A stretch of DNA of 64,000 nt from Nakamurella aerolata. GTDB lineage: Bacteria; Actinomycetota; Actinomycetes; Mycobacteriales; Nakamurellaceae. The notes beneath the pieces are model-generated. The model did no database searches. It was not told where the DNA came from and saw nothing but the letters and a program-made list of their open reading frames with translations. A program made the position numbers and the translations under genes. How positions within the stretch are numbered: position 1 is the first letter of the stretch; every line of letters starts with the position of its first letter. Below, one piece after another: positions 18,461 through 29,700 of this stretch. The stretch lies in the NCBI RefSeq assembly GCF_013002705.1, contig NZ_JABEND010000004.1, positions 248,001-312,000 of the forward strand. Reading direction: 5' to 3'.

Positions 18461-19318
18461 ATGACCGAAACGGTAGTTCGGGGTTCAACGGCCTCGCGGG
18501 CGAAGGGTGACATCCGGGTGTCCATGGACCACCAGCAGGATGCGGTGACGCCCGCCGGCGGACCGGCCACCGGCGAACCGGCCGGCGGCGACCAGGCCGC
18601 CCCGGCAACCGCCGGCGCTGCGGGAGCCACCGCGATGCACATCGAGTTCTGCGGCGAGTGGTCCAAGCTCGACCAGGACAAGCCCTTCACCATCGGCCGC
18701 GGCGGCGACCTGCAGATCGACGACAATCCCTACCTGCACCGGCACTTCCTGCAGGTGGCCTACGGCGACGGGCTCTGGTGGCTGACCAATACCGGCAGTC
18801 AGTTGTCCGCGACGGTCAGCGATGCCGCCGGGTCGGTGCAGGCCTTCCTGGCGCCGGGGGCGCGGCTGCCGCTGGTGTTCGCCAACACCACGGTGCTGTT
18901 CACCGCGGGACCGACAACGTACGAGCTCACCCTGGTCGGCAGCGAGCCGGCCTTCCAGGTCGTCGAACCTGTCGACGGCAGTACCTCGGGGGAAACCACC
19001 ATCGGGCCGGTGGCACTCACCGACTCGCAAAAGGCGGTGATCGTGGCGCTGGCGGAACCGCTGCTGCGCCGCGACGGCACCGGGACGTCGGCAATGCCGT
19101 CGTCGAAGGAGGCCGCCGCCCGACTCGGTTGGGAGATGACCCGATTCAACCGCAAACTCGACAACGTGTGCGACAAGCTCGACCGGCGCGGGGTCCGTGG
19201 CCTGCGCGGCGGTCCCGGCCAGCTGGCCACCAACCGGCGGGCCCGGCTGGTGGAGCATGCGGTGGCGTCCCGGCTGGTGACGCCGGAAGACCTGCCGCTG
19301 CTGGATCAGTCGTTGTAG
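18461..19318 (+). CDS. FHA-domain protein with C-terminal helix-turn-helix-like region
   Basis: A 285-residue cytosolic protein. After a 55-residue disordered start, residues about 58-165 form an FHA-like beta sandwich (FTIGRGGDLQIDDNPYLHRHFLQV), in which the usual SxxH is replaced by YLHRHF. Residues about 185-285 are helical and resemble a winged helix: LTDSQKAVIVALAEPLLR, KEAAARLGWEMTRFNRKLDNVCDKL, then RGVRGLRGGPGQLATNRRARLVEHAV. I recall the same pairing next to giant Ig-like/FN3 genes in other actinobacteria. It could couple kinase signalling to transcription of the giant genes. ATG at 18461, 15 bp after the kinase stop. Confidence 0.85.
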   Translation: MTETVVRGSTASRAKGDIRVSMDHQQDAVTPAGGPATGEPAGGDQAAPATAGAAGATAMHIEFCGEWSKLDQDKPFTIGRGGDLQIDDNPYLHRHFLQVAYGDGLWWLTNTGSQLSATVSDAAGSVQAFLAPGARLPLVFANTTVLFTAGPTTYELTLVGSEPAFQVVEPVDGSTSGETTIGPVALTDSQKAVIVALAEPLLRRDGTGTSAMPSSKEAAARLGWEMTRFNRKLDNVCDKLDRRGVRGLRGGPGQLATNRRARLVEHAVASRLVTPEDLPLLDQSL

Positions 19319-19386
19319 CGACGCCGCCCCGCGTGCTGATCGGTCGGCTTCGAGAAACCGCACGCGGCTGCTGATTCGAGCACACC

Positions 19387-22300
19387 ATGATCCGGCTACC
19401 CCGCCCCCTGCTCATCGTGACCGCCGCCGCGCTGGCCTGCGCCGGTGTGGTGGTCGCCGTCGCGCAAGATACCGGCTACCCCGCCGCCAAGACCGACATG
19501 GCCGACCGGCCCATCTGGGTCAGCAGCGGCTCCGACGGCATGCTCGCCAGGGTCAACCTGACCAGCCGTGACCTGGAGAGCGGCGTCGTGGTCGGCGACA
19601 ACGACTTCGACCAGCTGTACCAGGACGGGCAGACCGTGCTGGTGGCGAACTCGCAGACCGGCTACGTCAAGACCGTCGACCCCGTCTACGCCGAACTCCG
19701 CGGCAACACCGGCGTGCCCGTCGGCGCCGCGCTGGCCATCGGCGGCACCCACGCCACCGGCAAGACTCCCGGCTCCGGGGTGCTGGCCGTCGCGGACGCC
19801 AAGAAGGACGCGCTGTGGGTGCGGCCGCTGAACCAGCTCGGCCGCGGCCAGCTCGGTTCGGTGGCACCGACCGCCGCGGTTCCGGCCGGATCCCGGGTGG
19901 CCGTGGGGGAGTCCGGCACGGTGTTCGCCGTTTCCCCCGACGCCGGCGCCGTCACGGTGGTGCCGACCGGGCCGGAGGGCGCCGGCCGCCCGCAGCGGCT
20001 CACCGTCCCGGCCGCGCCCGCTGGTGCCGCCAGGACGCCGGCCGGCGGGGTGACGGTGGCCGCGGTCGGCGACACCGGGGTGGCGCTCGACCCTGCGCAC
20101 CAACGACTGCTGGTGATCACCCCTGGCTCGGGCACCGCGGGGCCCGCGGTCCGCGCCTTGCCGCTGCCGGCGCAGCTGCTCGCCGAACCCGCCGCGGCGC
20201 CCGGCGCCGGCGCCGGGCTCGCCCTGCAACAGAGCGGGCCGGACGACCCCGCCGTGCTGCTGAGCACCAGCAGCACGCTCTGGCAGCTACCGCTCGACGG
20301 CGGCCAACCCAACGCGCTCGGCCACACCACGCCTGGCGCGGGAAGCACTGCGCCGCAAGGTGTTCCGGCCGCGCCGGTGCGGCTGGCCGGCTGCAGCTAC
20401 GCGGCCTGGGGCACCGGCGCGACGTCGTACCTTGCCGCCTGCGCCGGCCGCGATCCGGTGGCCCGCCGGCTGCCCAAGGTGGATCCGAAGGCCGACGCCC
20501 AGCTGACCCCGGTGTTCCGGGTGAACGGCACCGTGGTGGTACTCAACGACGTCCGCAGCGGCAAGGTCTGGACGGCGGACGCCTCCGAGGTGGTCGACTC
20601 ATGGCCGGAGCTGCGCGGCGCCGTCACCGCCGGGCAGCAGCAGACCGACAAGAACGGCGCCGGCGACGCCGTCGGCTCCGGCGACCAGCCGAAGGTCGAC
20701 TGCCGTAAGGCCGGCGCCACCGTGCCGCGCGGCGTCGACGATCAGCTCACCCTGCGCGCCGGCGGCAGCTACCTGCTCGATGTGCTCGCCAACGACGACG
20801 TGGACGCCTGCACCGTCCCCACCATCGTCGGGATCGGCAACGTCGACACCAGGATGCTGCGGGTACAGAAGTTCGGCGGCCAGCAGCTGCTGATCACCGC
20901 AAGGGACGACGCCTCGGGTGCGGCACCGGCCTTCAGCTACGAGGTCGCCGGCGACGGCACCACCCGCCGCACCGCGGCGGTCAAGGTGAGAGTGCTTGGC
21001 AGCAAAGAGAAATCGCGACCGGCCCGGCAGGCAAGCAGCCCGATCGTCAGGGCAACGCCGGGCAGCACCGTCACCGCCAACGGGCTGGCCGGGTTCACCT
21101 CGACCAGCGGCGACCCGCTGCGGCTGCTGGCCGCCGACCCGCAGTCCGCCGACATCAGCATCCCGGCCAAATGGTCGGACGGCCGGCTGCGGATCGCCGT
21201 CGCCGCCGGTGCCGAACCGGGGCTGCGCACCGTCGAGGTCCAGGTCACCTCCGGCGACAGCGAACCGGTCCGTGGCACCGTGCAGGTGCAGGTGGTGGCG
21301 CCGGCCAAGGCCGTCCCCGAGGCGGCGCCGGTGTTCGCCACCGCGCAGGTGGGCCGGTCCACGCGCATCGACCTGCTCGACAAGGTGCGGATGCCGGACT
21401 CGTCGGCGCCGCGGCTGGTGTCGGTGACGCCGGACAGCGCCGCTGCGGGCGGTAATGCCGACGCGGTGTCTCCACATGCGGTGCCTGCCGAGACCGACCA
21501 GCTTTCCGGCACCGTCACGGTGCGACCGGAGCGGGCCGGCAGCTACTACTTCAGCTATCGGGTGGCCGGCGTCGGCGGCGAGACCGACGGCCGGCTGCGG
21601 GTCGATGTCGGTGCCGACACCGCCGACGGCACAGGCACGTCCGACGGCCGGCCGGTCGCCGGCAGCCGCGACGTGTACCTGCCGGTGGACGGCTCGTCCG
21701 TGACGGCCGACCTGTCCGGTGTGCTCACCTCGCCGGTAGGGAAAACCGTTGCGGTGCAATCGATCGAGGTGCCGGCGGGGGCTCCGGTGAAGGCCGCCGT
21801 TGTGGCCGGGTCGGTTGGCGTGTTCTCGGCGGCGGCGCCGCTGCCGGCCGAGGGACTGCTGGTGAAGTACACCGGCACCGACGGCCAGCACACCGCGACC
21901 GGCACCATCAGGCTGGTCGCCACCGAGCAGGCGGCTCCGGCCGCGAAACCGCTGGTACGGCCGCTCAGCGCCAGGGTGGCCCCCGGCGGCATGCTCAGCA
22001 TCCCGGCAGCGCAGTTCGCCACCGAACCCAACGGCAAGCCGCTGACCGTGCAGACCCCGCCGGCCACCGACACCCAGGGCCGTCCGATTCCCGGGATGCT
22101 GGTCGCCACCGGCACCGGGCTGGGTTACCGGGCCGGGACGCGGCCCGGCACCTTCACCGTCCCGGTCGGGGTCATCGGCGCCGGCGGCACCGCCACCGCG
22201 CCGGTCACCATCACCGTCACCGGCAGCCGCGGCGGCAGTGAGCAACTCGGCAAGCCGGCCGACGCGGCCCTGCGGCTGTACACCGACTCCGCCGGCACGG

Positions 22301-25300
22301 TGGCGTTGCCGCTGGCCGACCTGGACCCCAGCGGCGATCCGCTCTGGCTCACCTCGGTGGACCGCCCGCAGCTCGGTTCCGCCGACGCCGCCGGACCCAC
22401 CACGCTGCGATACCGGGCCGGGCCGCGAGCCGGCACCGACACCGTGCGCTACCGCGCGGTGAACTCAGCGGGCAAGGCGGTCAGCGGCCAGGTGCAGGTG
22501 GTGGTGATGCCCCCGCCGAGTACCGTCGCGGCCCCGCTCACCGAGAATCTGCACACCACCATCTCGTCGAAAACCCCTGCGGTGTACGACATTGCGGCTC
22601 AGGTGACCGACCCGGCCGGGCTGCCGGTCGAGCTGGTGGGTATGCCGAAACCGCAGTCGGCGGGCTCCGGCATCACCGCCACCGTGCGTCCGGACGGCCG
22701 GGTGCAGCTGACCGGGAAGGACGGCGCCGTCGGGGTGTTCAGCTACACCGTCAAGAACTCGCGGCAGGCCACCTCGTCCGGCTACCTGCAGGTGAGCGCC
22801 AGCGCGTCGGCCCCGGCCCCGCAACCGACCGCCCGCGACGTCTACGTGACAGCGGCCGACGTCCGCGGTGCGGCCGCGACCGTGAATCTGGCCGGTGCCG
22901 TCGACCTGCCCGGCGGCGACCGCGACACCCTGCGACTGGCCGCCGCCCCGCTGCCGTCCGGCAGCAATCCGCTGCAGCCGGCGGGCAAACGTGCCTTCAC
23001 CGCGCCGATCACCGACAAGCGGCAGGTGCTGCCGTATCGGGTGAGTGCCGGCGACGCCGGTCAGGCCGCCACCTCCTTCGTGGTGATCCCGCCGGCGTCC
23101 GCGCTGCCCAAGGTGACCACCGAGCCACCGGCCGCGGCGCAGCAGCTGCGGCCGGGCAATCCGCTCGACGCCGCCGAGCAGGCCGGGTCGGCGCCGCAGT
23201 CCGGCACCGCCACCGGTGCCCCCAGTACCGGCCGCCCCGACCGCAGCACCGCCGCCCCGCAGCGGCGCGCCGCCCAGGCGGTCGGCAGCACCGCGCCGCC
23301 GTCCGGCAGCGCAGGGGCCGGCACCGCCACCGGCGGCGCCCAGACCACCGGCGGGCAGGCCACCGCGGCACCGACCACCGGCGCCGGAACCGGTGCTGGC
23401 ACCGCGGGCTCGGCGCCGGCGACCACCGCCGGCGGCCAGAACGGGACGCAGGGTGCCGGCACCCCCTCCGCCGCCGGTACCCGTACCGGCGGCAGCAGCC
23501 CAGGCACCGGTGCCGGCACGGTTGCCCCGCCCACCGCCGGGCCCACCGGGCCGACCGGCCCGGCCGCACCGCCCGCCTCGACCGTGCCGCCCGTCACCAG
23601 CCCGACCGCTCCCAGCGCGCCGCCACGGCCGGCCGTCGAGCTGACGCCGAACCAACTTCCGGTCGAACTGCAGCCGGGTGAACAGCGCCGGCTCACGCTG
23701 GCCGACCTGGTCACCGTCGTCGGCACCACCGGCGACCAGCTGCGCTTCAGCCCGGTGGACAACCCCGCCGTGCCCGGCCTGACGGTCAGCCAGCCCGATG
23801 CCGGCAGCGTGCTGGTCAAGGCGGCCCCCGACGCCGCGCCCGGCACCAACCAGCAGGTGCAGTTCACCGTCAGCGCCCCCAAGGCGCCCGACGCCCAGTC
23901 GAAGGTGCTCACCATCCCGGTGACGGTGACCCGCAGCACCCTACCCCCGGTGTACGTGCCCGGCCAGAGCGTCACCCTCGAGGCCGGTCAACCGCAGCAG
24001 GTCGACCTGCTCAAGGGCGCCGTCGACCCGTTCCGCAAGGGGCTGAAGGTGACCGCGCTTGGCCAGCCGCAGAAGGGCATGCAGGCCTCCCTCGACGACG
24101 CCGGCAAGGTCGCGACCGTCACTTCGGCCAGCGTCGGCACCTACTCGCTGGACTACACCGTGCAGGACGCCACCGGCGACCCGGCCCGCGCCGCCACCGG
24201 CACCTTGACCGTCGTTGTGCGCGGTGCGCCGGGCAAACCGTCTGCGCCGCAACAGGAATCGGTGGACGCCGGCGCCGCCACCATCAGCTTCAGCAAGCCC
24301 GACGAGAACGGCAGCGCCATCAAGCAGTACACCGTCTACGCCGCGGGCCGGACATGGCCGTGCGAACCGAGCGCCGGCAGCACCGTGCAGTGCACCATCA
24401 GCGGGTTGACCAACGGCGAGAAGTACACCTTCACGGTGTCGGCCAGCAACGACTCCGGCGAGGGCCCGAAATCCGATCCGAGCGCGGCGATCGTCCCCGA
24501 TGTGGCGCCGGGGCAGCCGGGCAATCTCGCCTACAAGGCCGGCGACCGCCGGCTCGACGTGAGCTGGACCAAGGCCACCACCAAGGGCGCGCCGATCGTC
24601 GGCTACCGGCTGTCCATCACCCCGGCGGACGGCGGCCAGGCGACCGTCAGCGTCGACGCCGCCGCTACCTCGCACCAGCTCACCGGGCTGACCAACGGCC
24701 AGGCCTACACCGTCACGGTGGTGGCGGTGAACAGCGTCGACAAAACCTCCGACCCAGCCACCGTCGACGGCACGCCCGCCGCCAAGCCGGGTGCGCCCTC
24801 GGCCGTCACCATCGCCACCAGCCCGCGGGACGCCGGTGCCAGCAACAGCGCCACCGCCACCTGGAAGGCCGCCGACGGCAACGGCGACGACGCCATCACC
24901 TACACCGCGCAGCGGCTGGACTCCGACGGGCAACCGGCGGGCGATCCGGTCATCGTCAACCCTGGCGACCCGCTCAGCGCCGACTTCGCCGTCGAGGTCG
25001 GACAGGCGTTCAGCGTCAAGGTGACGCCGAAGAACAGTCAGGGCGACGGGCCGGCGGCGACGTCCGACCAAGTGTTGCCGACCCGGTTCCCGTCCAAGCT
25101 CACCGGCGTCACCGCCAAACCCACCGGAGAGCGCGGCAAGGTGAAGGTCAGCTGGGGCGACCCGGCCGACACCGGGCTGCCCGTGCAGTCGTTCACCATC
25201 GCCGGGCTGCCGGCGTCGCAGACCATCACCGACCCGGCCGCCAGGCAGGCAACGGTCGACGCCCCCAACGGCCAGCCGGTGACACCGACAGTTTCGGTGT

Positions 25301-26568
25301 GCCAGTCCGGCGACAAGGGCGAAGAGTGCAGCGAGCCGGTGGCCGCTGACCCGGTCACCCCGTACGGGACGTCCGGACCGGTGGAGAACCTCACCCTCGA
25401 CCCCGACGCCGCGCCCGGCCGGCTGGTGGCGAACTGGAATGCGCCCGCCGACAACGGCGGCAGCAAGGTCACCGGCTACCTGGTGACGGTTCCCGGGCAC
25501 CCGACGCAGACCGTGCAGGGCGCCTCGGCGACCATCACCGGCCTGCCCGACGGCCAGCAGGTGACGGTGCAGGTCGCACCCAAGAACGCCGCGGGCACCG
25601 GCGAACCGCGGTCGGCCGACGAAACGCCGTACGCCAATCCCGGCGCGCCGAAGCTGACCAGTGCCAGCGGCGGCGCCAACGCCATCACGCTCGGCTGGAG
25701 CGCCCCGACGATGAACGGACAGACCGGCGGCGGCTACCAGTACTCGCTGGACGGCGGTGGCTGGCAGCCGTTGACCGTCGACGGCTCCGGCACCAGCGCC
25801 ACCATCTCGAACATGACCAGCGGCACCAAACAGGTGCGCATCAGGGTGGTCGGCGGGCGTGCCCAGCGGCAGGACGGCGCCCCGTCCGACGCCAGGTCGG
25901 TGACGGTCTACAACCCGCTCAACACCCCGACGATCCAGCACAGCTGGCCCAAGGGTTCCGGCCCCAACCGCATCCAGTTCAGCTGGGAGATGCCCGGCGG
26001 CGGCAACGGCCGCAAGGTCACCGGCATCACCCTGTCGATCGACTCCACCAACAAGAACTTCGCCGACCAGACCTTTCCCACCACCGAGACCAAGGGCGAC
26101 AGCGCCGTGCACGACGTCGGCTACGGCGACTCCGGCAGCGCCACCGTGAAGGTCTGCGTCGAAGGTGGTGAATGCAAGACCTCGGCGGCCGACAACTACA
26201 AGACGGGTGCCGCCCCCGCACCGCCCAAGTCGGCGGTGACGCCAGTGGAGGGCGCGTACACGACGTACCGGAACCAGTGGGGCAACTGCGCCAACGGCTG
26301 CAACTTCGCCGGGGTGAAGTATCAGAACCTGCCGCAGGGCCGCTATGCGGTGACGTGGAACTTCCGCAGCAACGGCCCCGCGCACAACCCGAGCCCGTAC
26401 TACGGCAGGTTCGGCGGCGACGGAACGTTCACGATCGACCCGAAGACGACCCAGTACTGGACGGCGTACGGGTTCTACGACGGCGCCCAGGCGAAGGTCA
26501 CCATGGTCAACCGGGACACCGGGGCAAGGTACGAGAGCGACTGGGTGCCGTGGGTCCGCAAGAGGTGA
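19387..26568 (+). CDS. Giant Ig-like/fibronectin type III surface protein 1
   Basis: A 2,393-residue extracellular protein. One N-terminal hydrophobic helix (residues about 4-27) acts as signal or anchor. Residues about 35-405 look like a beta-propeller-type domain (VNLTSRDLESGVVVGDNDF, TVLVAN). From about 440 to 1240 there are cadherin/Ig-like repeats with PxxxDVYVTAAD and similar linkers. Residues about 1250-1420 form a Pro/Thr/Gly/Ala-rich stalk. Another Ig-like part follows, then about seven FN3 modules (about 1618-2280) with GLTNGEKYTFTVSASN-type strands. A distinct C-terminal domain of about 105 residues closes the chain (YQNLPQGRYAVTW, GFYDGAQAKVT). The Shine-Dalgarno sequence before ATG 19387 is weak. 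It is paralogous to the next gene. Likely cell-envelope adhesion or sensing. Confidence 0.9.
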   Translation: MIRLPRPLLIVTAAALACAGVVVAVAQDTGYPAAKTDMADRPIWVSSGSDGMLARVNLTSRDLESGVVVGDNDFDQLYQDGQTVLVANSQTGYVKTVDPVYAELRGNTGVPVGAALAIGGTHATGKTPGSGVLAVADAKKDALWVRPLNQLGRGQLGSVAPTAAVPAGSRVAVGESGTVFAVSPDAGAVTVVPTGPEGAGRPQRLTVPAAPAGAARTPAGGVTVAAVGDTGVALDPAHQRLLVITPGSGTAGPAVRALPLPAQLLAEPAAAPGAGAGLALQQSGPDDPAVLLSTSSTLWQLPLDGGQPNALGHTTPGAGSTAPQGVPAAPVRLAGCSYAAWGTGATSYLAACAGRDPVARRLPKVDPKADAQLTPVFRVNGTVVVLNDVRSGKVWTADASEVVDSWPELRGAVTAGQQQTDKNGAGDAVGSGDQPKVDCRKAGATVPRGVDDQLTLRAGGSYLLDVLANDDVDACTVPTIVGIGNVDTRMLRVQKFGGQQLLITARDDASGAAPAFSYEVAGDGTTRRTAAVKVRVLGSKEKSRPARQASSPIVRATPGSTVTANGLAGFTSTSGDPLRLLAADPQSADISIPAKWSDGRLRIAVAAGAEPGLRTVEVQVTSGDSEPVRGTVQVQVVAPAKAVPEAAPVFATAQVGRSTRIDLLDKVRMPDSSAPRLVSVTPDSAAAGGNADAVSPHAVPAETDQLSGTVTVRPERAGSYYFSYRVAGVGGETDGRLRVDVGADTADGTGTSDGRPVAGSRDVYLPVDGSSVTADLSGVLTSPVGKTVAVQSIEVPAGAPVKAAVVAGSVGVFSAAAPLPAEGLLVKYTGTDGQHTATGTIRLVATEQAAPAAKPLVRPLSARVAPGGMLSIPAAQFATEPNGKPLTVQTPPATDTQGRPIPGMLVATGTGLGYRAGTRPGTFTVPVGVIGAGGTATAPVTITVTGSRGGSEQLGKPADAALRLYTDSAGTVALPLADLDPSGDPLWLTSVDRPQLGSADAAGPTTLRYRAGPRAGTDTVRYRAVNSAGKAVSGQVQVVVMPPPSTVAAPLTENLHTTISSKTPAVYDIAAQVTDPAGLPVELVGMPKPQSAGSGITATVRPDGRVQLTGKDGAVGVFSYTVKNSRQATSSGYLQVSASASAPAPQPTARDVYVTAADVRGAAATVNLAGAVDLPGGDRDTLRLAAAPLPSGSNPLQPAGKRAFTAPITDKRQVLPYRVSAGDAGQAATSFVVIPPASALPKVTTEPPAAAQQLRPGNPLDAAEQAGSAPQSGTATGAPSTGRPDRSTAAPQRRAAQAVGSTAPPSGSAGAGTATGGAQTTGGQATAAPTTGAGTGAGTAGSAPATTAGGQNGTQGAGTPSAAGTRTGGSSPGTGAGTVAPPTAGPTGPTGPAAPPASTVPPVTSPTAPSAPPRPAVELTPNQLPVELQPGEQRRLTLADLVTVVGTTGDQLRFSPVDNPAVPGLTVSQPDAGSVLVKAAPDAAPGTNQQVQFTVSAPKAPDAQSKVLTIPVTVTRSTLPPVYVPGQSVTLEAGQPQQVDLLKGAVDPFRKGLKVTALGQPQKGMQASLDDAGKVATVTSASVGTYSLDYTVQDATGDPARAATGTLTVVVRGAPGKPSAPQQESVDAGAATISFSKPDENGSAIKQYTVYAAGRTWPCEPSAGSTVQCTISGLTNGEKYTFTVSASNDSGEGPKSDPSAAIVPDVAPGQPGNLAYKAGDRRLDVSWTKATTKGAPIVGYRLSITPADGGQATVSVDAAATSHQLTGLTNGQAYTVTVVAVNSVDKTSDPATVDGTPAAKPGAPSAVTIATSPRDAGASNSATATWKAADGNGDDAITYTAQRLDSDGQPAGDPVIVNPGDPLSADFAVEVGQAFSVKVTPKNSQGDGPAATSDQVLPTRFPSKLTGVTAKPTGERGKVKVSWGDPADTGLPVQSFTIAGLPASQTITDPAARQATVDAPNGQPVTPTVSVCQSGDKGEECSEPVAADPVTPYGTSGPVENLTLDPDAAPGRLVANWNAPADNGGSKVTGYLVTVPGHPTQTVQGASATITGLPDGQQVTVQVAPKNAAGTGEPRSADETPYANPGAPKLTSASGGANAITLGWSAPTMNGQTGGGYQYSLDGGGWQPLTVDGSGTSATISNMTSGTKQVRIRVVGGRAQRQDGAPSDARSVTVYNPLNTPTIQHSWPKGSGPNRIQFSWEMPGGGNGRKVTGITLSIDSTNKNFADQTFPTTETKGDSAVHDVGYGDSGSATVKVCVEGGECKTSAADNYKTGAAPAPPKSAVTPVEGAYTTYRNQWGNCANGCNFAGVKYQNLPQGRYAVTWNFRSNGPAHNPSPYYGRFGGDGTFTIDPKTTQYWTAYGFYDGAQAKVTMVNRDTGARYESDWVPWVRKR

Positions 26569-26574
26569 CGGTGA

Positions 26575-26593
26575 CCACCGCCATGGGCGGTGG
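26575..26593 (+). terminator. Short hairpin between the two giant genes
   Basis: A perfect 8-bp stem CCACCGCC/GGCGGTGG with a 3-nt ATG loop begins 7 bp after the stop of giant gene 1. No T run follows, so it is more likely an attenuator or mRNA-end stabiliser than a full terminator. The remaining 120 bp before giant gene 2 may carry an internal promoter, but I cannot define it. Confidence 0.4.
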
Positions 26594-26715
26594 CAGGGGC
26601 GATTTGCCTCAACGCCGCCCGCCCGTCACATTGTTATGAGATCGTGCAGCAACATGGGGGAGTCGGTGCGCTGACGGAGTCGACCGGCCCGTAGCGAAAG
26701 AACCAGGAGTCGAGT

Positions 26716-29700
26716 GTGCCGGTGAGTCAGCAGCCCGGCGGCGCCGCGCCGCCGTCGTGGCCGGCCGGGGCCGTTCAGCAGCCGCCTGCCCGCAACCGCC
26801 GCGGGCTGGTGGTGACGGCCGTCATCTGCGTGCTGGCGCTGGTCGCCACCGCGGTGGTCGCGCTGGCCACCCGCTCGCCCGGCTACGCCGCGACGACGGT
26901 CACCTCGCAGCCGCAGACCGCATGGGTCACCAAGTCCGACGAGATGATGGTCGGTTCGCTGAACCGGCAGAGCGCCGCCGTCGAGTCCCCTGTCTATCCG
27001 GACGCCCGCGATTTCCAGCTGCTGCAGTCCGGCCCGACGGTGGTGCTGGTCGACGCCAAACAACACCAGCTGCGGGTGCTCGACCCGGTGAACGCCGCGC
27101 TGTCCGGCAAGCTGCTGCTGCCCGACCAGGTGTCGGTGGCCGTGTCCGACTCCACCGTTGCGGTGCTCGACCAGAAGACCGGAAAGCTGTGGCTGCTGCC
27201 CAGCACCGGGCTGGGCGCCGGTGAGCTGACCAGCCTGCCGCCGGCTGCCGGCAACAGCACCGATCGGATCGGCGGGGTTGTCGCGCTGGCCGGCGACACC
27301 GCCTACATCGCCGCTGCAGGCAAGGGCGTGCTGTCGACGGTGCAGCGGCCAGGCACCCGCGCTCCGGGCCAGCCGACGGCTCCGCAGCCGTCCGGTTCCG
27401 CGGTCGCGCCTGGCAGTGCCGCCCCGGCATCGGTTGCCGGATCCGGTCCCGCGCTGCCGGACCTGCCGGCCAAGACCGCCCAGCCGCTCACCCGCCCGCT
27501 CGGCGCCGACGGGGCCGCGCTCACCGGCGCCACCGCCGCCAACCCGGCGCCGGTCTCCATCGCCACCGTCGGCGACCAGCCGGTGGTGCTCGACCACGTG
27601 GCCCGCCGATTGCTGCTGCCGGGCAAGAGCTTTGCGCTGCCGAACAGCGGCGAGAGCGCAGGCGGTTCGTTGACCCTGCAGCAGTCGTCGCAGGACGCCG
27701 GGTTCGCGCTGGTCGCCACCGACCGGGCGGTGCTGCGCGTCGACCTGGCCACCGGCGCCATCAGCAGGGCCGAGGCCAGCCGACCCGGCCGGCCGGTCGC
27801 CCCGGTGTACGTCGCCGGCTGCGTCAGCGCGGCGTGGGCGCCGACGTCCGGCAGCACCGGCGACTACCTGTCCTGGTGCGGCGACGAGCGCAGCAACCAG
27901 GACGTCACCGGCGTGGCCGGCGCCGACCAGGTCACCTTCCGAGTGAACCGAGACACCGTGGTGCTCAACAACACCGGCAGCGGCGCGGTGTGGATGCTCG
28001 ACGACAAGATGACCCTGGTCAACAACTGGGACGAGATCCGCCGCCAGCCCAAGGAAGAGAACACCGACGCCGACGGGCAGGACACCGGCGCCGCCGGCAA
28101 GGTCACCAGCGAACGGCAGGACTGCGCGGCCGGCATGCCGCCGGTGACGCTGAAACCCGACGAGTACGGGGTGCGGCCGGGCCGCCCGCGGGTGCTGCCG
28201 GTGCTCGACAACGACGCCCAGTCCTCCTGCGCGGTGCTGCGCATCTCGAAGGTGCAGGCGCCCAAGGGGGTCACCGCCAGCACCGTCGCCGGCGGCGCCG
28301 CCCTGCAGGTCACTCTGCCGGAGAACGCCGACGCGCCGGTGCAGCTCACCTACACCGCGGGCGACGGCGCCTCGCACACCGGCCAGGCCACCGTCACGGT
28401 GACGCCGCAGCGGGCAGACCCGTTGCCGCCCAAGAAGGTTCGGCCGTCCAGCACCAAAATGGTTGCCGGCGGCACCGTCACCCGCAACGTGCTGTCCGAC
28501 TGGATCTCGCCCAGCGGCGACGACCTGTGGCTCACCGAGGCCAAGAGCAGCAACAGCGACGATCTGGTCAACTTCAGCGCGAACGGCAACATCAGCGTCA
28601 CCGACTCCGGCACCGGCGGCAAGAAGAGCATCGCGTTCACCGTCACCGACGGCACCAACAGCGAGACCGGGCAGCTCACCATCGAGGTGGTCGACGCCGC
28701 CGACGCCCGCGCCATCGCCGACCCGATCAGCGCCAGCGGCGTGGTGAACACCCCGATCACCGTCAACGTGCTGGATTCGGTGTTCTGGCCGGGCAAGGAA
28801 CAGCTGCGGCTGGTCAAGGTCGATCCCAGCAAGCTGGCACCGCCGAAGGCCGACGCCAGGCTCACCGCGACCATGGATTCGACCACCGGCCAGGCCACGG
28901 TGACGGCGGCCACCGCCGGCACCTATTACCTGGACTTCCAGGTGAGCGCCGGCAGCGCCGACCCCACCAGCGGCGTCATCCGGGTCGACGTCACCGACCC
29001 GAAGAAGACCACAGAGCTGCCGGCACCCGAGCTCAAGGTCGCGTACCTGCCCGAGGGCGGCAGCACCACCGTCGACCTGGCCAGCACCAGCGGGCCGCCG
29101 GTCGCCGTGCAGCAGGTGAAGGCGCCGGCCGAGTCCGGGCTGGTGGTGCAGCAGAGCGACATGCACCTGCTGCGGCTGTCGTCTCCTGGCCGGCTGGCCG
29201 GCGGGCAGACCTGGGTGCCGTACACCGTTGTCTCCGGTGAGGCGTCGGCGCAGGGCTGGCTGCACGTGATCGGCATCGCCGCGCAACAGACCCCGAGTCG
29301 CCCTGTCGCCAAAGACATCTCGGTGACGGTGCGGGCCGGCAACCCGATCGACCTGCCGATGGCAAGGTACGCCTCCGACCCGCAGGGCCTTGCGGTGACG
29401 CCGCGGCCGTTCCGCGCCGATCAGATCGAGCCGGACCAGGGCATGCTGATCACCACGGACGCGGCGATCCGGTATCTGGCGCCGCGGGACGGGCCGACGG
29501 TCGGCGGCCGCCCGGTGCGCACCACCTACGAGGTGGCCAACTCGGCGGGCAGTACCGACTCCGCCTCCCTGGTGATCACCGTCCTCCCGGCCGGCGACAA
29601 CTCGGCGCCGCGTACCCCGCAGCCGACGGTGCTGCGCACCTTCGCCGGTGGCAGCGGCGATGTCACGCTCCCGCTGGACGGCATCGACCCGGACGGCGAC

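Noticed and set aside
26594-26715. Sigma70-like promoter (TTGCCT ... TATGAG) between the giants
   Set aside because: Spacing of 25 bp between the two boxes is too long; not reported.
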